From TMED69 sp036130055 (GTDB taxonomy: Bacteria > Pseudomonadota > Gammaproteobacteria > Ga0077536): a stretch of 62,530 nucleotides of DNA. Positions within the stretch are counted from its first letter, which is position 1, and the number at the start of each line of letters is the position of its first letter. The stretch spans positions 1-62,530 of the forward strand of contig JAYYOR010000042.1 of NCBI GenBank assembly GCA_036130055.1, given 5' to 3'. Both the position numbers and the translations under genes were made by a program. The notes beneath the pieces were generated by a model that worked only from the letters and a program-made list of their open reading frames with translations, was not told the origin of the DNA and ran no database searches. Positions 44,374 through 53,337 of this stretch are shown piece by piece.

Positions 44374-44628
44374 ATGGAACAGATCGTAGCATTTTCGGCA
44401 TTAGCAGCGGGAATCATGATAGGTCTAGGTGCTCTAGGAGCAGGTGTGGGGATCGGTATTCTAGGAAGTAAATTTCTCGAAGGAGCTGCCAGACAACCAG
44501 AGCTCGTACCAATGCTTCAGGCTAGAATGTTTCTGATGTTGGGTTTGACAGACGCAGTGCCAATCATTTCGATTGCTTTTGCGGCACTTTTAATGTTCGC
44601 CAATCCCTTTTTAGGACAATTGGGTTAA
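44374..44628 (+). CDS. atpE: F1Fo ATP synthase subunit c
   Basis: Proteolipid of the c-ring. 84 aa. Helix 1 carries the glycine-rich LGALGAGVGIGILGSKFLEG, the loop is ARQPELVP, and helix 2 holds the proton-binding Asp60 in LMLGLTDAVPIISIAFAALLMF. The side chains around Asp60 look like a proton-type, not a sodium-type, site. AGGAG is 9 bases upstream of the ATG. Confidence 0.97.
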   Translation: MEQIVAFSALAAGIMIGLGALGAGVGIGILGSKFLEGAARQPELVPMLQARMFLMLGLTDAVPIISIAFAALLMFANPFLGQLG

Positions 44629-44659
44629 GTCCTATCATACGTCAAGAGGCTCTAATTCA

Positions 44660-45130
44660 ATGAACATAAATTTAACTCTTATTGGACAAGCGATTTCTTT
44701 TGGCATCTTTGTTTGGTTTTGTGTCAAATTCGTTTGGCCGCCATTGATGGACGCGTTGGAGGAAAGGGCTTCTACAATCGCGGACGGGCTAGCTGCTGGC
44801 GAAAAAGGTCAAAAAAAACTAGAGAATGCGGAAAAAGAAGTTGAGAAACTTATGTCTGAGGCAAAAGATAATGCCCAAAACTATATCGTAAATGCTCAAA
44901 AAAGGGCGGATGAAATTATTGAGTCCGCAAAAATCGATGCTAGGGATGAGGCCGAAAAAATCAAGTTAAGCGCTCGAGCTGAAATTGAACAAGAGACTAA
45001 CGCAGCAAGAGAAGACCTAAGAAAAGAAATATCAGATCTGGTCTTGACCGGTACAAAAGCTATTTTGATGAAGGAAGTTGATGAGAAAACCCATCAAGTA
45101 TTTCTTGATGAGCTATCCTCGAGACTCTGA
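44660..45130 (+). CDS. atpF: F1Fo ATP synthase subunit b
   Basis: Peripheral stalk. 156 aa (E. coli 156). One N-terminal membrane helix (LTLIGQAISFGIFVWFCVKFVWPPLM), then a long charged coiled-coil (EKGQKKLENAEKEVEKLMSEAKD...DEAEKIKLSARAEIEQETN). Its TGA stop and the ATG of atpH share one base (TGATG). Confidence 0.96.
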   Translation: MNINLTLIGQAISFGIFVWFCVKFVWPPLMDALEERASTIADGLAAGEKGQKKLENAEKEVEKLMSEAKDNAQNYIVNAQKRADEIIESAKIDARDEAEKIKLSARAEIEQETNAAREDLRKEISDLVLTGTKAILMKEVDEKTHQVFLDELSSRL

Positions 45131-45672
45131 TGTTAGAGAAAAAGACAATTGCGCGTCCTTACACTACTGCCATTTTTGAGGTGGCGGAAAAGGGCGGCGA
45201 ACTCGAGGCATGGGAGAAATTTATTCGGGTTTTGGGCGATGTTACGCAGGATCCTAACTTCAAATCTATAGAATTCTTAGCTTCTTCAGGCCGTTTAGAT
45301 TTGACAGAGTTTCTGACGGTAGTAATGAAAGACTTATTAGGTAATCTTACCCTTGAGCGGGAGAACTTAATTAAGATACTAGTAGAGAACGATAGAATTA
45401 ACATTTCAAGCGAAATTAATAACTTGTTCCAGCAATTGGTTAGAGAAAGAAAGGGCGTGATAACGGCTCAAATACATACCAGATTTCCGTTGAGTGGGAA
45501 TGAAGAGCAGCTCTTGCAAAAAAAGTTAACAGAAAAGTTTGGTAAACAATGTAGATTAGACATTGTAAATGACTCCAAAGTGATTGGGGGAATTATTATT
45601 AAAATAGGAGATTCGGTTATCGATCTCTCCTTAGAAGGACGTTTAAAAGAATTTGCTAGGGAGTTGGTCTAG
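45130..45672 (+). CDS. atpH: F1Fo ATP synthase subunit delta
   Basis: Joins the peripheral stalk to F1. 180 aa (E. coli 177). N-terminal ARPYTTAIFEVAEKGGELEAWEKFI and C-terminal LTEKFGKQCRLDIVNDSKVIGGIIIKIGDSVIDLSLEGRL are typical. Starts at the last base of the atpF stop (TGATG), implying translational coupling. Confidence 0.96.
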   Translation: MLEKKTIARPYTTAIFEVAEKGGELEAWEKFIRVLGDVTQDPNFKSIEFLASSGRLDLTEFLTVVMKDLLGNLTLERENLIKILVENDRINISSEINNLFQQLVRERKGVITAQIHTRFPLSGNEEQLLQKKLTEKFGKQCRLDIVNDSKVIGGIIIKIGDSVIDLSLEGRLKEFARELV

Positions 45673-45732
45673 CTTATTTTTAGCAGTTGTTTAATCTATC
45701 GAGTAAAAATTTAATAACAAGTGGGAAAGGAA

Positions 45733-47274
45733 ATGAGTATATCAGCAAGTGAAATTAGCGGTTTGTTGAAGAAAAAAATTGAAGGTTTTGATATCGATAC
45801 AGAGGCAAAAACCGAGGGAACAATTGTGAGCTTGGCGGACGGGATTGCTCGAATACATGGATTAAGCAACGTGATGCAAGGCGAAATGATTGAATTTCCG
45901 AATAGCCTATATGGTTTAGCTCTTAACTTAGAGCAAGATTCGGTGGGAGCGGTTATTCTTGGTCAGTATGAATCACTATCTCAAGGTGACACCTGTAAGT
46001 GCACAGGGCGAATTCTTGAGGTGCCAGTTGGAGATGGCTTGCTGGGTAGGGTTGTTGATGCTCTCGGAAACCCTATAGATGGAAAAGGGGAGATAGCCGC
46101 TTCAGGTTCTGAACCTATCGAAAAAATTGCTCCCGGTGTTATTGAGCGTCAGTCTGTAAGCCAGCCGGTACAGACAGGTCTAAAATCGATTGACGCTATG
46201 GTACCGGTCGGTCGGGGTCAAAGAGAGTTGATCATAGGAGACCGTCAAACAGGAAAAACGGCTGTTGCCATTGACGCAATTATCAATCAGAAGAACTCAG
46301 GAATTAAATGCATTTACGTTGCCATTGGTCAAAAGGCTTCTTCTGTTAACACCGTAATCCGTAAGCTGGAAGAGCACGGTGCTATGGAGCATACAATTGT
46401 TGTAGCGGCTACTGCCTCAGATTCAGCTGCCATGCAATATATCGCTCCTTATTCCGGATGCACGATGGGGGAATATTTTAGAGATATCGGAGAGGATGCT
46501 CACATTGTTTACGACGACTTAACAAAACAAGCAATGGCGTATCGGCAGGTTTCCCTGTTGCTCAAAAGGCCTCCTGGTCGAGAGGCTTATCCGGGAGATG
46601 TATTTTATCTTCACTCGCGTTTGTTGGAGAGGGCTTCACGTGTTAATTCTGACCATATTGAAAAGATAACAAACGGAAAAGTAAAAAATAAGACAGGTTC
46701 TTTAACTGCTTTACCAATTATTGAAACCCAAGCGGGCGACGTTTCGGCGTTCGTGCCAACCAATGTAATTTCAATTACAGACGGCCAGATCTATCTCGAG
46801 ACAGACCTCTTCAATTCTGGATTTCGTCCTGCCATTAATGCAGGGCTTTCGGTAAGTAGGGTGGGTGGTGCTGCCCAAACAAAAATAATTAAAAAGCTCG
46901 GTGGTGGAATTCGACTAGCTCTAGCCCAATACCGAGAGCTTGCGGCTTTCGCGCAGTTTGCATCAGACCTGGATGAAGCAACTAGAAAACAGCTGGAAAG
47001 AGGGCAGCGTGTGATGGAGCTAATGAAGCAAAGGCAATACACTCCACTATCGGTAGGAAAAATGGCAATAAGTTTGTTCGCAGTTGAAAAAGGATACTTA
47101 GATGATGTTGAGAAAGAAAGTATTGACGGATTTGAGACTGCTCTTCAGGAATTCATTATTTCTAATTATCCTGATGAACTGAATAAGATCGATTCGGAAG
47201 GAGATTACAACGACGAAATGGAGTCAAAATTGGCTGAAATCCTTGACGCATTTAAAAGCTCAGGTACATGGTAA
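45733..47274 (+). CDS. atpA: F1Fo ATP synthase subunit alpha
   Basis: Regulatory, non-catalytic nucleotide-binding subunit of F1. Walker A GDRQTGKTAVAIDAI near residue 168, VYDDLTKQAMAYRQVSLLLKRPPGREAYPGDVFYLHSRLLERA with the alpha signature, and PAINAGLSVSRVGGAAQ. The longest frame starts at GTG 45721; I prefer ATG 45733, giving 513 residues as in E. coli and an N-terminus SISASEISGLLK comparable to other AtpA. GGGAAAGG stands just upstream of the ATG. Confidence 0.96.
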   Translation: MSISASEISGLLKKKIEGFDIDTEAKTEGTIVSLADGIARIHGLSNVMQGEMIEFPNSLYGLALNLEQDSVGAVILGQYESLSQGDTCKCTGRILEVPVGDGLLGRVVDALGNPIDGKGEIAASGSEPIEKIAPGVIERQSVSQPVQTGLKSIDAMVPVGRGQRELIIGDRQTGKTAVAIDAIINQKNSGIKCIYVAIGQKASSVNTVIRKLEEHGAMEHTIVVAATASDSAAMQYIAPYSGCTMGEYFRDIGEDAHIVYDDLTKQAMAYRQVSLLLKRPPGREAYPGDVFYLHSRLLERASRVNSDHIEKITNGKVKNKTGSLTALPIIETQAGDVSAFVPTNVISITDGQIYLETDLFNSGFRPAINAGLSVSRVGGAAQTKIIKKLGGGIRLALAQYRELAAFAQFASDLDEATRKQLERGQRVMELMKQRQYTPLSVGKMAISLFAVEKGYLDDVEKESIDGFETALQEFIISNYPDELNKIDSEGDYNDEMESKLAEILDAFKSSGTW

Positions 47275-47292
47275 TAATTTTAAGGATTATCA

Positions 47293-48153
47293 ATGGCTGC
47301 TGGTAAAGAAATAAGAACGAAAATATCGAGTGTAAAAAACACTCAAAAAATAACTAAGGCTATGGAGATGGTGGCAGCGAGTAAAATGCGTAAAGCCCAA
47401 GAGCGGATGGCAGCGGCTATTCCGTATGCTAATAAAATTAGAAATGTTATTGCACATGTTGCCAAAGCGAAAACTGAATATCACCATCCATTTTTAGAGT
47501 GTCGTCCAAGAAAAAATATTGGGGTTATTTTAGTAACCACCGATCGTGGTTTATGTGGAGGTCTTAATGCCAACTTGTTTCGGTTGGCTCTCAGAATTTT
47601 CGAGACTTGGGAAAAGGAAAATACCAATATCAAAATGGTCCTTATTGGAAACAAAGGAATAAATTTTTTTAGTAAAATTGGCGGTTCGATTATAGGAAAA
47701 GTTGCGCAGCTAGGGGATGCTCCTTCTTCTGATGATCTAATAGGTTCCGTAAAAATAATGATCGATTCTTTTGTTTCAGAAGAACTAGACGAGGTTCATT
47801 TGGGATATAATAGCTTCGTAAATCGAATGACTCAGTCCCCAAAAATTGAACAACTATTACCATTGCGAGCTGATAGTTCAGATGAATTCGACTACCATTG
47901 GGATTACATTTATGAGCCTGAGGCCAGCGAGGTCCTTGGCGTTCTTTTTACTAGGTATATCGAATCACTAGTTTATCAGGCGGTCGTTGAGAATATTGCT
48001 TGTGAACAAGCTGCGAGGATGGTTGCAATGAAAGCAGCCTCAGATAATGCAGGCAAACTTATTGAAGAGTTAGAGTTGGTTTATAATAAAGCTAGGCAAG
48101 CTGCTATCACTCAAGAGCTCTCAGAAATTGTGGGGGGTGCGAGTGCAGTTTAA
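47293..48153 (+). CDS. atpG: F1Fo ATP synthase subunit gamma
   Basis: Rotor shaft of F1. 286 aa (E. coli 287). The N-terminal coiled-coil helix AAGKEIRTKISSVKNTQKITKAMEMVAASKMRKAQ, the central TTDRGLCGGLNANLFR, and the C-terminal helix RMVAMKAASDNAGKLIEELELVYNKARQAAITQELSEIVGGA are intact. Placed between atpA and atpD, as expected. Confidence 0.97.
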   Translation: MAAGKEIRTKISSVKNTQKITKAMEMVAASKMRKAQERMAAAIPYANKIRNVIAHVAKAKTEYHHPFLECRPRKNIGVILVTTDRGLCGGLNANLFRLALRIFETWEKENTNIKMVLIGNKGINFFSKIGGSIIGKVAQLGDAPSSDDLIGSVKIMIDSFVSEELDEVHLGYNSFVNRMTQSPKIEQLLPLRADSSDEFDYHWDYIYEPEASEVLGVLFTRYIESLVYQAVVENIACEQAARMVAMKAASDNAGKLIEELELVYNKARQAAITQELSEIVGGASAV

Positions 48154-48201
48154 ATTAATGCGCATCCAATTTATTTTAATAACTCAAACAAAGGCAATGA
48201 A

Positions 48202-49578
48202 ATGAACTCCGGAGAAATTGTACAAGTAATAGGCGCTGTAGTTGACGTAAAATTCCCAACAGAATCTGTTCCTAAGGTGTATGACGCCCTAAAATTAGAA
48301 TCAACTGAAGTCACGCTAGAGGTCCAGCAACAGTTAGGTGACGGTGTTGTTAGAGCCATAGCACTCGGGTCTACCGATGGATTGAGGAGAGGGATTGCCG
48401 TTGAAAATACTGGACAAGGTATCATGGTTCCAGTCGGAGAGAAGACTTTGGGCAGAATCATGAACGTTTTAGGTGACCCTATCGACGAGAAGGGTCCGAT
48501 AGGGGAGCAAGAACGGATGGTAATTCACAGGGAAGCTCCTAAATTTGTTGATTTATCTCCAGCAACAGAATTACTCGAGACAGGGATTAAAGTGATAGAT
48601 TTGATCTGTCCATTCGCAAAAGGGGGCAAGGTAGGACTTTTTGGCGGTGCCGGAGTGGGTAAAACAGTTAATATGATGGAACTAATTAGAAATATTGCGA
48701 TTGAGCATAGCGGATATTCAGTATTTACTGGAGTAGGTGAAAGAACTAGAGAGGGAAATGATTTTTATCATGAAATGAGGGAGTCAAATGTTTTAGATAA
48801 AGTTTCGTTGGTTTACGGTCAGATGAATGAGCCTCCAGGCAATCGGTTAAGAGTTGCACTAACAGGTTTAACAATGGCTGAAAAGTTTAGGGACGAGGGA
48901 AGAGATGTATTGTTGTTTGTTGATAATATCTATAGGTACACGCTTGCTGGCGTCGAAGTATCGGCTCTTCTTGGCCGAATGCCTTCAGCGGTTGGTTATC
49001 AACCCACATTGGCTGAAGAAATGGGGCGGTTGCAAGAGAGAATCACTTCAACAAAAGAAGGCTCAATTACATCAATACAAGCGGTATATGTTCCAGCAGA
49101 TGACCTAACGGATCCTTCCCCAGCAACTACCTTTGCTCATTTAGATGCCACGGTTGTACTATCTAGACAGATCGCAGAGTTAGGAATTTATCCTGCAGTT
49201 GACCCCCTTGATTCAACCTCACGGCAATTGGACCCTTTAGTTGTTGGTCAGGAGCATTACGACACAGCAAGAGCAGTTCAAAACACATTACAACGTTATA
49301 AGGAGTTGAGAGATATCATTGCCATTTTAGGAATGGATGAACTTTCTGAGGAAGATAAGCAAGCAGTAGCAAGAGCTAGAAAGATTCAACGATTCCTTTC
49401 TCAACCATTTTTTGTGGCTGAAGTTTTTACAGGAAGTCCCGGCAAGTATGTTTCTTTAAAAGATACAATTAGGGGTTTCCAAGAGATTGTCGATGGAGTT
49501 CACGATGATAAGCCAGAGCAGGCTTTTTATATGGTAGGCTCAATTGATGAAGTTGTTGAAAAGGCGGAAAATGTTTAA
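48202..49578 (+). CDS. atpD: F1Fo ATP synthase subunit beta
   Basis: Catalytic subunit of F1. 458 aa (E. coli 460). Walker A FGGAGVGKTVNMMELI near residue 148, catalytic GVGERTREGNDFYHEM with its Glu, Walker B VLLFVDNIYRYTLAGVEVSALLGRMPSAVGYQ, and ATTFAHLDATVVLSR. One small change: the usual FVDNIFRFT reads FVDNIYRYT here, as in some other bacteria. Confidence 0.97.
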   Translation: MNSGEIVQVIGAVVDVKFPTESVPKVYDALKLESTEVTLEVQQQLGDGVVRAIALGSTDGLRRGIAVENTGQGIMVPVGEKTLGRIMNVLGDPIDEKGPIGEQERMVIHREAPKFVDLSPATELLETGIKVIDLICPFAKGGKVGLFGGAGVGKTVNMMELIRNIAIEHSGYSVFTGVGERTREGNDFYHEMRESNVLDKVSLVYGQMNEPPGNRLRVALTGLTMAEKFRDEGRDVLLFVDNIYRYTLAGVEVSALLGRMPSAVGYQPTLAEEMGRLQERITSTKEGSITSIQAVYVPADDLTDPSPATTFAHLDATVVLSRQIAELGIYPAVDPLDSTSRQLDPLVVGQEHYDTARAVQNTLQRYKELRDIIAILGMDELSEEDKQAVARARKIQRFLSQPFFVAEVFTGSPGKYVSLKDTIRGFQEIVDGVHDDKPEQAFYMVGSIDEVVEKAENV

Positions 49579-49598
49579 AACGTGGAGTTAGTTTAAAA

Positions 49599-50009
49599 AT
49601 GCTTGTAGAAATTGTTAGCGCCGAAAAAGAAATCCATACAGGAAGGGCAACAATGTTGTTTGCTCCAGCTATTCAGGGCGAAATTGGTGTCGCACCGGGC
49701 CACACCCCAATGGTTTCTTTACTCGGTCCGGGAGAAGTGAGAGTTCAGTTTGACGACCAAGAAAATTCGTTCTTTGTTTCTGGAGGTTTGATTGAGATAC
49801 AGCCTAAAGTGGTTACAGTACTCTCGGACATAGCGATGAGAGCCGAAGACTTGGACGAAGAGGCAGCTAATCAGGCTAAAATTCAAGCAGAGGAGGCCTT
49901 GAAAAGCGAGGGAAGCACTCTCAACTACGCCAAGGCCCGAGCAGAGCTAGCTGAAACTGTTGCGCAAATTAGGACCATTCAGAGGCTTAGGAAGAAAGCT
50001 GGAAGGTAG
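49599..50009 (+). CDS. atpC: F1Fo ATP synthase subunit epsilon
   Basis: Central-stalk subunit and ATPase inhibitor. 136 aa (E. coli 139). VEIVSAEKEIHTGRATMLFAPAIQGEIGVAPGHTPM is the N-terminal beta-sandwich, and LNYAKARAELAETVAQIRTIQRLRKK the C-terminal helical hairpin. Last gene of the operon; the glmU reading frame overlaps its end, but the real glmU start is 20 bases later. Confidence 0.96.
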   Translation: MLVEIVSAEKEIHTGRATMLFAPAIQGEIGVAPGHTPMVSLLGPGEVRVQFDDQENSFFVSGGLIEIQPKVVTVLSDIAMRAEDLDEEAANQAKIQAEEALKSEGSTLNYAKARAELAETVAQIRTIQRLRKKAGR

Positions 50010-50028
50010 TAAGCTTGGAGTCTATGGC

Positions 50029-51420
50029 ATGCCCCAAAGTATTTTGAAAGGATGTGCAGAAAAATCAACTATTAGGGTTATTATTCTAGCCGGAGGGAAA
50101 GGCTCTAGGATGTCATCTGAAACCCCTAAGGTACTTCAGAAATTAGCTGGGAAACCGATACTAACCCATGTCCTAGAAAAAGCATATCTTCTTTCAGACA
50201 TATTTCCTATTGTCGTCTATGGGGAAGATTTGGAGCAACATAAAAAAGTTGTAGGCAACAAATCAATAAAATGGGTTTATCAAGATAAACCTTTGGGAAC
50301 AGCGCATGCTGTAGAAAAGACAATACCTTATATTAAAGATACTGACACCGTCCTGATAATGTACGCAGATATTCCCCTTGTCTCAGTCAATAATCTAAAA
50401 AAATTAATTAAAAAAACGCAAGATGAACAGTTCACTATACTGACCGCTGATATTAACATACCAGAGGGGTATGGTCGTATTATTCGGGATAAAAATAAAA
50501 TTGTTGCAATTAGAGAATGTGTTGACCTGAAAGATGATCAGAAATTGATTAAAGAATGTAATACTGGTTTCATGGCTGTAAATGGCGCTGTGCTAAAGAA
50601 TTGTATTCCCTTAGTAAAGAATCAAAATAAACAAAAAGAATATTATTTAACTGATTGTGTATCCATAGCTATCGAACGCGGAATAAAGGTCAGTAGTATT
50701 AAGCTTGAACAAGAGGATGAGATCACCGGTATAAATGATATGGCTCAATTAGCTAAAGCAGAAAGAATCTATCAAACCCAATTAACAGATAAACTCATGA
50801 AGTCAGGCGTACGCATTATTGACCCCTTTCGAGTCGACATTCGCGGTAGTCTCAAAACCGGCGTCGGGGCGACCATTGATTGTAATGTAATATTTGAGGG
50901 CGATGTAGTTTTGGGTGATAACGTTTATGTCGGTCCTAATTCTTTTATATCTCACTCCTATATTGGGGATGATGTACAAATTAAATCGAACTGTGTAATT
51001 GTTGATGCAGAAATAGGACGGTCATGCCAAATAGGACCTTTTGCTCGCATAAGACCTTCAACAATTTTGGAGGATGATGTCGCAGTTGGTAATTTTGTGG
51101 AAATAAAGGGTTCCAAGATTGGAAGTAATACCAAAGCCAATCATCTCTCTTACGTTGGCGACGCAAATATCGGTTCGAATGTAAACATCGGAGCGGGTAC
51201 AATTACTTGCAATTATGATGGAGTCTCAAAACACGAAACTATTATTGAAAACGACGTTTTCATCGGCTCAAATTCTGAGTTGATTGCTCCTGTAAAAATA
51301 AACTCTGGCTCGACTGTGGCAGCAGGTTCGACTATTACAAAAGATGTAGCTTCAGAGTCTCTTGCGATCAGTAGAAGTGAACAGAAACAAATAGCACGTT
51401 GGCGTCGACCAAAAAAATAA
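50029..51420 (+). CDS. glmU: Bifunctional UDP-N-acetylglucosamine pyrophosphorylase / glucosamine-1-phosphate N-acetyltransferase GlmU
   Basis: Makes UDP-GlcNAc for peptidoglycan and LPS. N-terminal uridylyltransferase (VIILAGGKGSRMSSETPKVLQKLAGKP near residues 18-44; DTVLIMYADIPLV near 105 with the metal Asp), then a left-handed beta-helix of hexapeptide repeats with NYDGVSKHET and AGSTI near the end. Start set to ATG 50029 with GGAG eight bases upstream, giving 463 aa (E. coli 456). The longer frame from 49960 overlaps atpC and would add no homologous residues. The gene position right behind atpC is as in E. coli and Pseudomonas, without a glmS here. Confidence 0.95.
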   Translation: MPQSILKGCAEKSTIRVIILAGGKGSRMSSETPKVLQKLAGKPILTHVLEKAYLLSDIFPIVVYGEDLEQHKKVVGNKSIKWVYQDKPLGTAHAVEKTIPYIKDTDTVLIMYADIPLVSVNNLKKLIKKTQDEQFTILTADINIPEGYGRIIRDKNKIVAIRECVDLKDDQKLIKECNTGFMAVNGAVLKNCIPLVKNQNKQKEYYLTDCVSIAIERGIKVSSIKLEQEDEITGINDMAQLAKAERIYQTQLTDKLMKSGVRIIDPFRVDIRGSLKTGVGATIDCNVIFEGDVVLGDNVYVGPNSFISHSYIGDDVQIKSNCVIVDAEIGRSCQIGPFARIRPSTILEDDVAVGNFVEIKGSKIGSNTKANHLSYVGDANIGSNVNIGAGTITCNYDGVSKHETIIENDVFIGSNSELIAPVKINSGSTVAAGSTITKDVASESLAISRSEQKQIARWRRPKK

Positions 51421-51431
51421 AGAGAAATTTT

Positions 51432-51905
51432 GTGAACTATACATCAGACATTGTTGACGAGTATCCAGAAGTTGATGTAATCCCAATTCCTTTTACCGAC
51501 TACGGAGGCAAGTTGGGATTCGAGGGGGTTGTCGAAACATTGCAAGTAAATGCTGACAATGCTCTTGTACGAGAGGCACTCAGTAGAAGGGTAGATGGAT
51601 CGGTTTTATTTGTGGATGGAGGGGCTTCGTTTAAGACAGCTTTGTTGGGAGGAAATTTGGCGACCTTGGCAGAAAATAACGGATGGTCAGGCCTTGTGAT
51701 TTATGGCTGCATAAGAGATTCACACGAAATTAAAACCGTTAATATAGGTTGTAAGGCTCTTGGTTCAATTCCGAGGAAAAGCGCAAAAGCTGGATCCGGC
51801 AATGTTAATATTTCAGTGCAAGTTGGCGGCATTACCGTCAAGCCAGGTAGTTATGTTTATTGTGATCTCGATGGTATAGTCCTCGCTTCGCAGCGGTTGT
51901 TCTAG
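51432..51905 (+). CDS. rraA: RraA-family protein (regulator of RNase E activity A)
   Basis: 157 aa (E. coli RraA 161). N-terminus NYTSDIVDEYPEVDVIPIPFTDYGG, then VLFVDGGASFKTALLGGNLATLAENNGWSGLVIYGCIRDSHEI and VNISVQVGGITVKPGSYVYCDLDGIVL, the standard RraA blocks. RraA trimers inhibit RNase E, but relatives include aldolases (HMG/CHA type) with the same fold, so the activity is not proved. Start chosen at GTG 51432 because it aligns with E. coli and AGAG lies upstream; the TTG at 51399 would overlap glmU. Confidence 0.87.
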   Translation: MNYTSDIVDEYPEVDVIPIPFTDYGGKLGFEGVVETLQVNADNALVREALSRRVDGSVLFVDGGASFKTALLGGNLATLAENNGWSGLVIYGCIRDSHEIKTVNIGCKALGSIPRKSAKAGSGNVNISVQVGGITVKPGSYVYCDLDGIVLASQRLF

Positions 51906-51915
51906 GTGTCGAAAG

Positions 51916-52740
51916 ATGGAAAAATTTAAAGTAGCCTGCATCCAGAATTGTGCGGGCGAATTTCCTCAAGATAATCTAAATAAAGTTAATGAATTAGTTT
52001 CCGCAGCCGCGAGAGAAAAGTGCGAACTAGTGTGTCTGCCTGAGTTTTATGGTGCACTATTTAAAAGTGATGTTGAATATATTTCAGAGGACTTCAACTG
52101 GCAAAATCACTATATATTATCCCACGGAAAAAAGATGGCTATATCAAATAAAGTCTGGTTGCTGATGGGATCCATTCCCGTGCTTACCGATTCCAGCGTT
52201 ATAAGAAACAGAAGCATCATCCTGTCCCCAGCTGGTGAAATTATTGATTACTATGACAAGATACACTTATTTGATGTGAATATTAGAGACGGACAATGTT
52301 ATCGTGAGTCTGATTATGTCCAGCCAGGGAACAGATTAGTTCTTGTAGATTTACCATGGGGTAAATTGGGTCTTACGGTTTGTTATGATTTAAGATTCAG
52401 CCATTTATATAGACTATTGGCCCAGGCGGGAGCAAGTTTTATCACGATTCCTTCTGCTTTTACCTATAAAACTGGAAAGGCCCACTGGGAAGTTCTAGTA
52501 AGAGCAAGAGCGATTGAATCTGGAAGTTTTATATTTGCACCATCCCAATGTGGCACTAGGACTTGGGGAAGAAAAACTTTTGGACATTCTTTAATAGTAA
52601 GTCCCTGGGGAGAAATCTTGGCAAAAGCCGGTTGTGAAGAGGGTTTTATTACCGCAGATATTGATTCGGCTGCGGTAGAAAAATGTAGAAAAATGATTCC
52701 CTCGCTTGCAAATAACAATCTTTTCAGCGCTAGTTTTTAA
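51916..52740 (+). CDS. Carbon-nitrogen hydrolase (Nit1-like, probable deaminated glutathione amidase)
   Basis: 274 aa. The nitrilase-superfamily triad is Glu43 (VCLPEFYG), Lys115 (DYYDKIHLFDV) and Cys156 (LTVCYDLRF). The pattern KIHLFDV plus CYDLRFSHLYR places it with the Nit1/Nit2 group, where Nit1 clears deaminated glutathione. Substrate assignment is by family resemblance. AGGTG stands eight bases before the ATG. Follows rraA by ten bases and precedes fabA by 28 bases. Confidence 0.87.
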   Translation: MEKFKVACIQNCAGEFPQDNLNKVNELVSAAAREKCELVCLPEFYGALFKSDVEYISEDFNWQNHYILSHGKKMAISNKVWLLMGSIPVLTDSSVIRNRSIILSPAGEIIDYYDKIHLFDVNIRDGQCYRESDYVQPGNRLVLVDLPWGKLGLTVCYDLRFSHLYRLLAQAGASFITIPSAFTYKTGKAHWEVLVRARAIESGSFIFAPSQCGTRTWGRKTFGHSLIVSPWGEILAKAGCEEGFITADIDSAAVEKCRKMIPSLANNNLFSASF

Positions 52741-52768
52741 AATTTAATAAATATAGAGATGGTTAAAA

Positions 52769-53332
52769 ATGAGAAAGAGTAGTGATGTTTTGAATTCAGA
52801 TGCTCCTATTGTTCGAAATGGGAGGCGAGCTAGTTCATTTTCCTTTCAAGAGTTAATTGACTGTGGGAATGGCAATTTATTCGGTGAGGGTAATGCGCAA
52901 CTTCCTTTGCCACCAATGCTTATGTTTGATCGAATTACTTTAATAAAAGATGATTCGGGTGCATATAACAGGGGTCTGATCAAAGCCGAATTAGATATAA
53001 AACCAGAACTTTGGTTTTTTGGATGTCATTTCGATAACGATCCAGTAATGCCGGGTTGTCTAGGTCTAGATGCGATGTGGCAATTAGTGGGATTTTTTTT
53101 GGCATGGAAAGGTGGTTTGGGTAGGGGTAGGGCACTTGGAAGTCAAAATGTTCAATTTGCTGGCCAAGTAACCCCGCAGGGTACACTTGTCAGTTATACA
53201 GTCGACATTAAGCGGATAGTATCGCGTTCTTTGACAGTTGGAATAGCAGATGGATATATGGAGATAGATGGAAAAAAAATCTACGAGGGTAAAGACTTGA
53301 AAGTAGGTTTATTTCTAGAGGGTCAGTTATAA
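52769..53332 (+). CDS. fabA: 3-hydroxydecanoyl-ACP dehydratase/isomerase FabA
   Basis: Dehydrates beta-hydroxyacyl-ACPs and isomerises trans-2- to cis-3-decenoyl-ACP, the entry to unsaturated fatty acids. 187 aa (E. coli 172). Catalytic His87 and Asp101 in FFGCHFDNDPVMPGCLGLDAMWQLVGFFLAW. The first 15 residues or so are extra. FabB, its usual companion, is not next to it. The stop is five bases from the convergent hemL stop. Confidence 0.94.
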   Translation: MRKSSDVLNSDAPIVRNGRRASSFSFQELIDCGNGNLFGEGNAQLPLPPMLMFDRITLIKDDSGAYNRGLIKAELDIKPELWFFGCHFDNDPVMPGCLGLDAMWQLVGFFLAWKGGLGRGRALGSQNVQFAGQVTPQGTLVSYTVDIKRIVSRSLTVGIADGYMEIDGKKIYEGKDLKVGLFLEGQL

Positions 53333-53337
53333 TTTGA